Assembly: GCA_045594025.1 (NCBI GenBank) | Contig: JAZNXS010000025.1 | Location: forward strand, 1 to 15,046 | Length of the DNA stretch: 15,046 bases | Direction of reading: 5' to 3' | Origin: Scatosoma sp045594025 | Lineage (GTDB): Bacteria > Bacillota > Clostridia > Christensenellales > Borkfalkiaceae | Shown here: positions 1 through 6,330 of the stretch, piece by piece | How the letters are laid out: the number at the start of each line of letters is the position of its first letter | How positions within the stretch are numbered: position 1 is the stretch's first letter | Position numbers and translations under genes: made by a program | Notes under the pieces: generated by a model | Seen by the model: only the letters and a program-made list of their open reading frames with translations | Told to the model about the DNA's origin: nothing | Database searches by the model: none

Positions 1-134
1 AGATTATAACATCTAAATAGACAACCTAACTGGCCATTTGAAAAAACTTTTTATATTTTTGTAAATTAATTCTAGCAGCCTAATAACGCACCTAATGCTA
101 CATTTAAAAAATATTTTCGACTTTTTTACTATTT

Positions 135-269
135 TTAGGTACATAAGATATTCAGACGTTCGAAGCCCTCTCCGTTTGCTATTGCTGAAAAAATGAAGAA
201 AGCATACTTGCCGTTACCATTAACTTCTTTTCCATGCGCTACACCTCCTTTATAGATTTTCTTTTTCAA
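135..269 (-). CDS. Possible 44-residue small protein, TTG start (hypothetical)
   Basis: This is a candidate small gene read leftward. A TTG start is preceded by GGAGGT with a 7-nt gap, a very good ribosome binding site, and a possible divergent promoter (-10 at 339-344) lies about 70 nt upstream. The product starts with a basic MKKKIYK stretch, has a Gly/Asn-rich middle (GKEVNGNGKYA), a short hydrophobic run (AFFIFSAIA) and ends in LNILCT. I recognise no family. The GEGFER string near its end is what the complement of a tRNA T-arm encodes, so part of the frame may be an accident of a tRNA-derived sequence. A second ribosome binding site and an 18-codon frame lie inside it, so it is unclear which frame, if either, is used. 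Confidence 0.3.
   Translation of the reverse strand: MKKKIYKGGVAHGKEVNGNGKYAFFIFSAIANGEGFERLNILCT
179..235 (-). CDS. Alternative 18-residue mini-ORF nested in the 44-codon frame
   Basis: An ATG with AGGAGGT seven bases upstream opens an 18-codon frame (MEKKLMVTASMLSSFFQQ, then TAG) in a different reading frame from the 44-codon ORF that contains it. The ribosome binding site is as strong as any in the window, which is unusual for a sequence with no real gene. It could be a leader peptide, a signalling-type peptide or chance. No homology is recognised. Confidence 0.2.
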   Translation of the reverse strand: MEKKLMVTASMLSSFFQQ

Positions 270-305
270 AATAACCACCTCCATTTTTTCGACATTTTTA
301 GACAA

Positions 306-322
306 TTTAGAATTATTCTAAA
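306..322. promoter_or_regulatory. 17-nt palindrome, operator-like, with a degenerate second copy
   Basis: TTTAGAAT and ATTCTAAA form a perfect 8-bp inverted repeat around a single T. A near-copy (AGAATTATCTAAA, 323-335) follows at once, so AGAATTAT occurs twice in tandem. The pair lies upstream of the -35 box at 352 and just inside the predicted start of the leftward transcript. A dyad there could be a repressor site acting on both divergent promoters or an A+T-rich UP element. The regulator is not visible in the window. Confidence 0.4.
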
Positions 323-338
323 AGAATTATCTAAAATT

Positions 339-366
339 ATTATACACACGATTGACAAAAACGCAA
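339..366 (-). promoter_or_regulatory. Possible leftward promoter for the mini-ORFs
   Basis: On the minus strand TATAAT (339-344) is preceded by TGTG, and a poor -35 match TTGCGT (361-366) lies 16 nt upstream. It interleaves with the rightward promoter at 352-380, so the two would compete or be controlled together. The -10 is perfect but the -35 is weak. Confidence 0.4.
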
Positions 367-380
367 TAGAATTGTATAAT
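352..380 (+). promoter_or_regulatory. Consensus sigma-A promoter for the zinc-ribbon-like protein gene
   Basis: TTGACA (352-357) and TATAAT (375-380) are separated by exactly 17 nt, a perfect match to the housekeeping promoter. Transcription should start near 387. This sets the start of the following gene: a GTG at 391 would be practically leaderless, while the ATG at 451 has a normal leader and a GGAG site. Confidence 0.85.
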
Positions 381-450
381 ATTTATTGGAGTGATTAAAA
401 TTTTACAAAATCGCACAATTTTATATTCTCTAATTTTTTCGGAGCAAAAA

Positions 451-1887
451 ATGCCTAAACTCGACCCTTCTAACTACACTTTAAGCGAAGAAGAAAAAGT
501 CTTTAATCTTTGCCAAAATACAAAAGATTTAATTTTAGACCGTTGCCAGTGCAATGTATCCATTGACCAAAAAGAAAAGACCGTAAAAATTTCGGTTGAT
601 CCCTCTCTCGCCCAATTATATGAAGAAGGATTAACCACCCTTGAACGTCTCTATCCTCAAGAAATGGATTTTGATGAGGACGAAGAAGATGACGAAGATT
701 TTTCTTCGGACAAATTACAAAAATTGCAAAAACGCTTCGATATTAGTTATCGTGACGAAATTGAAGAATGGGAAAAAGAACCCAAACACTATCATCACGA
801 ATTTTACGGAAACGCTTTAAGCGGCAGTGCAATCCGCTTTGCGTTAGGCGAAGGGTTGCTTGATTTTTGCTATCACGATTTCAAAAAACACATCCCCAAT
901 TTTAGTTTATTATTTACCTTTCTGTCTGAGGACGCCATCAAATTATTCGCAACAGACGAAGACAATGACGAATTGCCTACTAAAACTGAAAAAATCAAAA
1001 ATTTAGACGAGTACACGGATTATATGGATTTACGATGGAAACATATAAATGAGCTCGGAAACAGCTTTTTCTACCTTTCCTTATACACCGCTATTTTTAC
1101 GCCGTTATTTTTAACCGTCAACGAAAAATCGATAGCAAGATACCTGCGCTATCTTCTTTTCCTTCAAAAAGATTTTCAAGAAAAATTAGAATTTTGTTTC
1201 GACCCCGAATTTTACCCGTCTGTGCTTGGACATTTAACTTCGGTAGAACGCTATAAGCTGTATGTTGCAACACACCCTCACGCAACAACTTCCTATGAAC
1301 GGCGAGAAGATTTTTCTATTATATCCTGCGATGATTCCGATTACATCCTAAATCGATTAAATACAGATTTTAATACTTCATCGTGCGAGTACAATGAATT
1401 TATAAAAAAATATTTCAAAAACGATCCGCCCGACGTGATATTCAAAATCCCCTATAAATTTTCCGTATCTTATGAATGTTCCAGTATTTTGGAAATGTTG
1501 GAACTTGAATTTTCAAAAATGTTGGAATTAGACATTAAAATGCGCAAATGCAAACGTTGCGGCAGATACTTTATTATGAAAGGAAATTACGACACCAACT
1601 ATTGCACGCGTATTTTAGACGGACAAACTCGCACCTGCCAAGAGCTTGCAGCGCAGGAAAATTACAAAGCGAAAGCCAATGAAAATCCTGCCCTGCGGAT
1701 ATACAGTAAATACTACAAGCGTTACGCAGCGCGCGTGCGTTCCAAACAACTCAAAGAAAAAGAGTTTAAGACTTGGAAATACAAAGCCCTCACTATGCGC
1801 GACGAATGTACCGAAGGGAACATCACAGCCGAAGAATACGTCGCTTGGCTGGAAACATATTTTCCAAACCGAAAGCAACCTAATTGA
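451..1887 (+). CDS. Hypothetical protein with C-terminal four-Cys zinc-ribbon-like motif (DUF6076-like)
   Basis: The function is unknown. The ATG at 451 is chosen because GGAG lies six bases upstream and the promoter at 352-380 would start RNA near 387; an in-frame GTG at 391 would add 20 residues but has no ribosome binding site. From the ATG the product has 478 residues. A very acidic patch (FDEDEEDDEDF) lies near residue 75, followed by a long region with many aromatic residues. Near the C-terminus CKRCGRYF (Cys367, Cys370) is followed by Cys385 and Cys396, a CxxC-x14-C-x10-C arrangement suggesting a structural metal site, and then a basic helical tail (about 400-455). The layout recalls DUF6076 proteins of Firmicutes, from memory only. 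The gene stands alone, is richer in A+T and TTA codons than its neighbours, and sits by possible recombination repeats, so it may be acquired. Confidence 0.75.
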   Translation: MPKLDPSNYTLSEEEKVFNLCQNTKDLILDRCQCNVSIDQKEKTVKISVDPSLAQLYEEGLTTLERLYPQEMDFDEDEEDDEDFSSDKLQKLQKRFDISYRDEIEEWEKEPKHYHHEFYGNALSGSAIRFALGEGLLDFCYHDFKKHIPNFSLLFTFLSEDAIKLFATDEDNDELPTKTEKIKNLDEYTDYMDLRWKHINELGNSFFYLSLYTAIFTPLFLTVNEKSIARYLRYLLFLQKDFQEKLEFCFDPEFYPSVLGHLTSVERYKLYVATHPHATTSYERREDFSIISCDDSDYILNRLNTDFNTSSCEYNEFIKKYFKNDPPDVIFKIPYKFSVSYECSSILEMLELEFSKMLELDIKMRKCKRCGRYFIMKGNYDTNYCTRILDGQTRTCQELAAQENYKAKANENPALRIYSKYYKRYAARVRSKQLKEKEFKTWKYKALTMRDECTEGNITAEEYVAWLETYFPNRKQPN

Positions 1888-1904
1888 TACATAATTTGCA
1901 TACA

Positions 1905-1953
1905 AAAAGCCCCTCTTACTTGAACTTTAAGCGTTCAAATAAGAGAGGCTTTT
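1905..1953 (-). terminator. Terminator of guaBA, probably also stopping the converging gene
   Basis: Two 21-nt arms (1905-1925 and 1933-1953) flank a 7-nt loop. On the minus strand every position pairs, two as G-U, and the hairpin runs into TTTTT. On the plus strand the same two positions are C-A mismatches, with TTTT following. This asymmetry suggests selection mainly on the leftward RNA, that is the guaBA transcript whose stop codon lies about 109 nt upstream. It also lies 18 nt after the stop of the plus-strand gene and can serve both. Confidence 0.85.
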
Positions 1954-2061
1954 CTCCTATTTTATTGTATCAGGATAATCAAAAGGTATCAAAACGGTAT
2001 CATTTTCCGTTTTTGAAAACCAAAAACCCGCTGTTTATAAGGCTTTGCGTGATTTCGTTGA
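1954..2061. other. Short intergenic stretch with GTATCA repeats
   Basis: No gene is seen between the hairpin and the guaA stop codon. The stretch holds GTATCA at 1967-1972, 1986-1991 and 1997-2002, the last two inside the longer tandem GGTATCAAAACGGTATCA. An inverted copy (TGATAC) lies at 1885-1890, on the other side of the terminator. Spaced short repeats like this can be recombinase or regulator binding sites; no integrase is present in the window. Confidence 0.35.
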
Positions 2062-3042
2062 TTATTCCCATTCAATCGTTCCGCTGGGCTTCGGCGTTAA
2101 ATCGTACAAAACGCGGTTTACGTTTTCCACTTCCGTCGTGATACGAGCCGTAATTTTGTGCAACAAGGCATAAGGAATTTCCTCAATCGTTGCAGACATT
2201 GCGTCCACCGTATTCACCGCACGGATAATTACGGGATACGCGTACGTGCGCTTTCCGTCCTTAACGCCAACCGATCTAAATTCGGGCACGGCAGTGAAAT
2301 ACTGCCATACTTTGCTATCCAGCCCCGCATTTGCAAATTCTTCACGAAGGATTGCGTCCGATTCGCGTACAGCTTCTAATCTATCCCTCGTAATCGCGCC
2401 GAGGCAACGAACGCCAAGCCCAGGGCCGGGGAACGGCTGACGGTATACCATGCCGTCAGGCAAACCGAGCGCGCTACCCACCGTGCGTACCTCGTCTTTA
2501 TAAAGGAACTTCAAGGGTTCTACTAACTCGAATTGCATATCTTCGGGCAAACCGCCTACGTTATGATGCGCCTTTACCCCATCGCTTTCGATGATGTCGG
2601 GATAAATCGTACCCTGCGCAAGAAATTCGATCCCTTCCAGCTTTCTGGCTTCTTCTTCAAACACACGGATAAATTCCGCGCCGATAATTTTACGTTTCTT
2701 TTCGGGTTCTGCAACACCTTCCAGTTTGCCCATGAAACGGTCCACTGCGTCTACGTATACAAGATTAGCGTCCATTTCATCACGGAAAACCTTTACGACT
2801 TCCTCAGGTTCACCTTTTCTAAGCAAACCGTGATTTACGTGTACGCAAACCAACTGTTTCCCGATTGCTTTTACCAAAAGCGCGGCTACTACGGACGAAT
2901 CCACACCGCCGGAAAGCGCCAATAACACCTTTTTATCCCCGACCTGCGCGCGGATTTCTGCTACCTGTTCCGCAATAAATGCATCCGCAAGCGCTTTCGT
3001 CGTAATACGAGCCATCGTTGCGGGACGTACATTATTTTCCAT
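2062..3042 (-). CDS. guaA: GMP synthase, ATP-pyrophosphatase subunit without glutaminase domain
   Basis: This enzyme adenylates XMP with ATP and aminates it to GMP, the last step of guanine nucleotide synthesis. The PP-loop motif LSGGVDSS lies near residue 44, followed by the XMP-binding and C-terminal dimerisation region (RQPFPGPGLGVRC), ending in KPSGTIEWE, the normal GuaA terminus. The usual bacterial enzyme has about 510-525 residues, with an N-terminal class I glutamine amidotransferase of about 190-200. Here that domain is absent and the protein starts just before the pyrophosphatase, as in the separate subunit of archaeal two-part enzymes. It must use free ammonia or a glutaminase encoded elsewhere. 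The ATG at 3042 is chosen because GGAGG lies nine bases upstream; the ATG at 3048 is only three bases from it. It follows guaB by about 18 nt and is surely cotranscribed. Confidence 0.93.
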   Translation of the reverse strand: MENNVRPATMARITTKALADAFIAEQVAEIRAQVGDKKVLLALSGGVDSSVVAALLVKAIGKQLVCVHVNHGLLRKGEPEEVVKVFRDEMDANLVYVDAVDRFMGKLEGVAEPEKKRKIIGAEFIRVFEEEARKLEGIEFLAQGTIYPDIIESDGVKAHHNVGGLPEDMQFELVEPLKFLYKDEVRTVGSALGLPDGMVYRQPFPGPGLGVRCLGAITRDRLEAVRESDAILREEFANAGLDSKVWQYFTAVPEFRSVGVKDGKRTYAYPVIIRAVNTVDAMSATIEEIPYALLHKITARITTEVENVNRVLYDLTPKPSGTIEWE

Positions 3043-3060
3043 CTTCATATTCCTCCAAAA

Positions 3061-4515
3061 TTAGTGCTGAGAATAGTTGGGTGCTTCTTTGCTGATCGAA
3101 ATATCGTGAGGATGGCTTTCAATCAAGCTTGCGTTGGTAATTCTTACAAACTCGGAACTCGTGCGCAGATCTTCCACCGTCGCCTTGCCGCAATAACCCA
3201 TACCGGCGCGCAACCCGCCTTTCATCTGATAAATGACTTCCGCTACGCTACCGCGATAAGGCACTCTGCCTTCCACGCCCTCGGGAACAAATTTCTTTTG
3301 CCCTTCTTGGAAGTATCTATCGTTGCTGCCTGCCGCCATCGCGCCAAGCGAACCCATTCCTCTATATACCTTGTAGCTTCTGCCTTGGTAAAGTTCTACT
3401 TCGCCGGGGCTTTCCAATGTGCCTGCCAACAGTGAGCCGACCATAACGGCGCTACCGCCTGCCGCCAACGCTTTGACAATGTCGCCGCTGTATTTGATAC
3501 CGCCGTCTGCAATTACGCGTTTGCCAAGCTTGTCCGCCGCCTCTGCACAATCCATAACCGCGGTAAGCTGAGGTACGCCGATACCTGCTACTACACGCGT
3601 CGTACAAATCGAACCGGGACCGATACCGACCTTGACAACGTCTGCACCCGATTTAATCAACGCTTCCGTTGCTGCTGCCGTTGCAACGTTACCTGCAACC
3701 AACGTGATGTTCGGGAACTTCGCTTTGATTTCTTCTACTTTCTTCAATACCCCTGCCGAATGGCCGTGCGCCGTATCGATGGCGATAACGTCTGCCCTAG
3801 CCTCGATCAGCGCTGCAATTCGATCCATTGTGTTCGCCGCCGTACCAACTGCCGCGCCAACCAAAAGTCTGCCGTTTTCATCCCTCGCAGAGTTAGGATA
3901 CTGAATGGATTTTTCAATATCCTTAATCGTAATCAAGCCTTTCAAATATCCGCCCTTGTCCACGATAGGAAGTTTTTCAATTCTATGTTTTCCAAGGATT
4001 TTTTGCGCGTCCGCAAGCGACGTGCCCTCGGGCGCCGTAACAAGCCCCTTCTTCGTCATTACGTTGGAAATGGGCTGATCGTAATTGTTTTCAAAGCGCA
4101 AATCACGGTTGGTAAGAATACCTACCAACTTTCCTTCCTTGGTTACGGGAACACCGCTAATACGGTACCTTTCCATCAGCGCTACCGCTTCTCTCACCGA
4201 ATTTTCGGGCGCTAAGAAGAAGGGATCGGTGATAACACCGTGTTCACTGCGTTTTACGCGATCGACGTGCGCAGCTTGCTCCTCAATCGACATATTCTTG
4301 TGAATAATACCGATACCGCCTTCACGCGCCATAGCAATCGCCATACGGCTTTCCGTTACGGTATCCATCGCCGCACTGATCAACGGTAAATTCAAATGAA
4401 TCTTATCGCTAAGCTTAGTGCGAAGATCGACGTCTGCCGGCAACACGTTCGATGCCTGCGGAATCAAAAGTACGTCGTCAAAAGTCAAACCTTCTTTTAC
4501 AATTCTGCTACTCAT
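3061..4515 (-). CDS. guaB: Inosine-5'-monophosphate dehydrogenase
   Basis: GuaB oxidises IMP to XMP with NAD+, the committed step to guanine nucleotides, in the cytoplasm. The 484-residue product has normal full length. The N-terminal barrel segment starts with LTFDDVLLIP. Two CBS domains at about 97-205 (GVPVTKEGKLVGILTNRD, then LPIVDKGGYLKGLITIKD) interrupt the barrel and would sense purine nucleotides. The catalytic loop GSICTTRVV carries Cys304, the IMP phosphate site is near IADGGI and YRGMGSLGAM, and the mobile flap has the conserved GRVPYRG. AAGGAG lies eight bases before the ATG. GuaA follows after a few bases. Upstream there is only a 4562-4597 hairpin and about 45 nt of leader; I see no clear promoter and no purine riboswitch there. 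Confidence 0.98.
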   Translation of the reverse strand: MSSRIVKEGLTFDDVLLIPQASNVLPADVDLRTKLSDKIHLNLPLISAAMDTVTESRMAIAMAREGGIGIIHKNMSIEEQAAHVDRVKRSEHGVITDPFFLAPENSVREAVALMERYRISGVPVTKEGKLVGILTNRDLRFENNYDQPISNVMTKKGLVTAPEGTSLADAQKILGKHRIEKLPIVDKGGYLKGLITIKDIEKSIQYPNSARDENGRLLVGAAVGTAANTMDRIAALIEARADVIAIDTAHGHSAGVLKKVEEIKAKFPNITLVAGNVATAAATEALIKSGADVVKVGIGPGSICTTRVVAGIGVPQLTAVMDCAEAADKLGKRVIADGGIKYSGDIVKALAAGGSAVMVGSLLAGTLESPGEVELYQGRSYKVYRGMGSLGAMAAGSNDRYFQEGQKKFVPEGVEGRVPYRGSVAEVIYQMKGGLRAGMGYCGKATVEDLRTSSEFVRITNASLIESHPHDISISKEAPNYSQH

Positions 4516-4561
4516 TTATAGATCTCCTTCTTATAGTAGAATTTATTGCTATATAATAAAC

Positions 4562-4597
4562 AAATGGACGAATTCACCGAGGCGAAACCATCCATTT
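4562..4597 (-). terminator. Hairpin after the membrane protein gene, upstream of guaB
   Basis: On the minus strand 16-nt arms close a CTCG tetraloop with three G-U pairs and one T-T mismatch; on the plus strand the wobbles become mismatches. The RNA then reads GTTTATTATAT, a loose U-rich tail. It begins eight nt after the stop codon at 4605, so it most likely ends that transcript. Because guaB starts only 47 nt beyond it, an attenuator role for guaBA cannot be excluded. Confidence 0.65.
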
Positions 4598-4604
4598 ATT
4601 CTTT

Positions 4605-5216
4605 TTAGCTTGCCAACGCAAGGACGTCCTCAAAATACGCTTTATCCGCATCGGAAAGCACGTCCATCTGCTGTTGATTCATTTTTTCCCTTATCATAGA
4701 TACCGTGTCGGTATCCTGCGCGCTTTTCGCCGCATACAGAACAGCCACCACCGCATTATTCAGCGGGAATGCACCGTCCTTAAAAGAGAGCATGATTGCG
4801 CGCTCTACTGCCCCTTCTTTTTTCCCTTGCGCATACTCCGCAACACAAACCTGCCCATATACATATTGATCATAAGTCATGGCAACGGTTTCGGGAAGTT
4901 TTTCCGTTCTGCTAGCGCAATACGCCGCAAAATTTTCGTCGCTGATCAGCTTTTCGCCGCAAGCGACAACGTTTTGATAATCATCTGCCTCAATCGCAAC
5001 GTCCATTGCGTACGCCATGTAGTACTCGTTTTTACTCCAAGCATACGCGCGTTCTGCATATTTTATGCTGGAGCTTTCCATACCCAAATCGTAGGTAATC
5101 TCCATCATCGTGGAAGGATAAAAGCCGATAAGCACGGCAATCATGAACGCAAACAGCACAACGATTGCTGCAAGCGTACTCAAAAATGCTCTGAGTATGA
5201 CTTTGTCAACGCTCAT
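4605..5216 (-). CDS. Membrane-anchored helical protein of unknown function
   Basis: I do not recognise this 203-residue protein. One strongly hydrophobic segment at about residues 8-32 (FLSTLAAIVVLFAFMIAVLIGF) anchors it in the membrane. The rest looks alpha-helical with repeated Ala/Tyr/Glu positions (YAERAYAWSK, YYMAYAMDVAIEADDYQNVVACGEKLI, YGQVCVAEYAQGKKEGAVERAI), reminiscent of TPR-like solenoid helices, and probably faces outward, though topology is uncertain. GGGAGGAG lies six bases before the ATG and a good promoter at 5245-5273 lies just upstream. A hairpin follows the stop codon, so it seems monocistronic. It diverges from a lipoprotein gene. A scaffold or envelope role is possible but unproven. 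Confidence 0.8.
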   Translation of the reverse strand: MSVDKVILRAFLSTLAAIVVLFAFMIAVLIGFYPSTMMEITYDLGMESSSIKYAERAYAWSKNEYYMAYAMDVAIEADDYQNVVACGEKLISDENFAAYCASRTEKLPETVAMTYDQYVYGQVCVAEYAQGKKEGAVERAIMLSFKDGAFPLNNAVVAVLYAAKSAQDTDTVSMIREKMNQQQMDVLSDADKAYFEDVLALAS

Positions 5217-5244
5217 AAACTACTCCTCCCAGTATATTTATCTT

Positions 5245-5273
5245 ATTTTATCATATAAAAAATAAAAAATCAA
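5245..5273 (-). promoter_or_regulatory. Sigma-A promoter with extended -10 for the membrane protein gene
   Basis: On the minus strand TTGATT (5268-5273) and TAAAAT (5245-5250) are 17 nt apart, with TGA directly before the -10 box giving an extended -10. The start of RNA would lie near 5238, giving a leader of about 20 nt that contains GGGAGGAG. Confidence 0.75.
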
Positions 5274-5329
5274 CTGTATGAACAAAAATAATTCGGTATG
5301 TTTGCCAGTTTTTTTTCATAGAATGTACC

Positions 5330-6034
5330 ATGAACCCTTTTTTTATGTATAAAAAAATAAATTTTAACAAATGCCGAAGTTTTTTTATTGCGCTTGCCTT
5401 ATTTTTTCTATTTGCTTGCACGGCTTGTTTTTGCGCTTGCAAACCGGCCGTAGATTATATGGATTACGTATCCGAACTGCGCAGCAATATCTTCCTTGCC
5501 AAAACGGAAGATTTTTCCCTGCGTATCTATGCCGTGCGTAAGGAATACCCCTATGCGTCAGATGGAATTCCGCAGGAGTCTTCCACTCGGTTAGAAGCGT
5601 ACCTGGTAGCCCCCAACGGCGTTGAAGTATGTGTTTTCAACGTGACCGTAGACGGGAAAGAATACGGCGGAGAGATGTCCTTTGATAACGTGAAAACGGA
5701 ATACTACTTTTCCTGCACGTTGGACGTATCTAACGCAACGGAGCTACCCTGTAAAATTAGATATAGGAACGAGGAATTGTCCTTAAACGCGGTTTCCGTA
5801 AAAACAAACGATTTATTATCCGCGAAAGCGATTTTAACACACTTACAAACGACGGAAGCCGAGCTGTTTGAAATCTTAACGGATAAGTACGGCTTTACAG
5901 GCGAAATTTATATACGCTTAATTTATGAAGGCTCGCCTTATTATTATATAGGCATTATTGATAGAAACAGCAAAATCAATGCATTTTTATTAGACGCAAA
6001 AACAGGTAAAATTTTAGCAAAACGAGCTTCTTAA
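5330..6034 (+). CDS. Small lipoprotein with PepSY-like C-terminus (hypothetical)
   Basis: The 234-residue product begins with a basic start (MYKKINFNKCR), then a hydrophobic core (FFIALALFFLFACTACFCACKP). This is a lipoprotein-type signal, but four cysteines (residues 30, 33, 35, 37) crowd the cleavage region and none fits the lipobox perfectly, so the lipidated Cys is uncertain. The mature part has a beta-rich middle and an end that reads YYIGIIDRNSKINAFLLDAKTGKILAKR, like the closing strand pair of a PepSY domain, a fold found in secreted proteins and some peptidase inhibitors; this is a weak call. No ribosome binding site is seen before the ATG at 5330 or the ATG at 5345, so the start is uncertain. 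It is alone on the plus strand, divergent from the gene at 5216, and ends in a strong terminator. Confidence 0.75.
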   Translation: MNPFFMYKKINFNKCRSFFIALALFFLFACTACFCACKPAVDYMDYVSELRSNIFLAKTEDFSLRIYAVRKEYPYASDGIPQESSTRLEAYLVAPNGVEVCVFNVTVDGKEYGGEMSFDNVKTEYYFSCTLDVSNATELPCKIRYRNEELSLNAVSVKTNDLLSAKAILTHLQTTEAELFEILTDKYGFTGEIYIRLIYEGSPYYYIGIIDRNSKINAFLLDAKTGKILAKRAS

Positions 6035-6038
6035 AAAC

Positions 6039-6065
6039 AAAAACGCTCCGATTAGGAGCGTTTTT
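6039..6065. terminator. Perfect bidirectional terminator between converging transcripts
   Basis: AAAAACGCTCC and GGAGCGTTTTT form a perfect 11-bp stem around a 5-nt loop, with runs of A and T making it work in both directions. It sits between the stop of the plus-strand lipoprotein gene and the end of the leftward opp operon. Confidence 0.92.
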
Positions 6066-6066
6066 C

Positions 6067-6321
6067 TTATTTAAGCCAAAAGTAAGCAAGCGCGAACATC
6101 AAAAGCCCTGCAACTGCTATACACCCGATTACAGGCAGCATAGCGCGATACGCGCCGCGAATGAGCGCTTTTTGTTCCTCTTTCGTCAGCTGCACGGGCG
6201 GTTGTTTCCCTTTTTTCTTTGCAGGATCGTACCAACTAAACCCTTCTACGTTCATATCCGCAATCGTGGTTTCCGTGTCCAGCTCTGCCTTCTTGTTTTC
6301 TTTCTTTTCCTGTTCACTCAT
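6067..6321 (-). CDS. Small single-span membrane protein, last gene of the opp operon
   Basis: The 84-residue product has a charged N-terminal half (MSEQEKKENKKAEL), a middle containing GFSWYDPAKKKGKQ, a LTKEEQKAL helix and one membrane segment at about 60-82 (MLPVIGCIAVAGLLMFALAYFW). It has no signal peptide, so a tail-anchor-like orientation with the N-terminus in the cytoplasm is likely. It begins nine bases after the oppF stop codon, lacks an obvious ribosome binding site and is followed at once by the operon terminator, so it is probably translated by coupling to oppF. The family is unknown. The position suggests an accessory of the transporter, perhaps touching the ATPases from the inner side, but this is inference. 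Confidence 0.75.
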   Translation of the reverse strand: MSEQEKKENKKAELDTETTIADMNVEGFSWYDPAKKKGKQPPVQLTKEEQKALIRGAYRAMLPVIGCIAVAGLLMFALAYFWLK

Positions 6322-6330
6322 AATTTCGTC

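Noticed and set aside
13..144. Minus-strand frame of 43 codons with a very basic product beginning MYLKIVKKSKIFF
   Set aside because: It has no ribosome binding site and its Lys/Ile/Phe content is expected from A+T-rich DNA. A cationic peptide is possible, but nothing supports translation.
391..450. GTG at 391 as start of the four-Cys protein
   Set aside because: It would start about four bases from the predicted transcription start and lacks a ribosome binding site; the ATG at 451 has GGAG at six bases.
4516..4561. Possible purine riboswitch ahead of guaB
   Set aside because: Only about 45 nt lie between the upstream hairpin and the start codon, too little for an aptamer, and no conserved purine-aptamer loops are seen.
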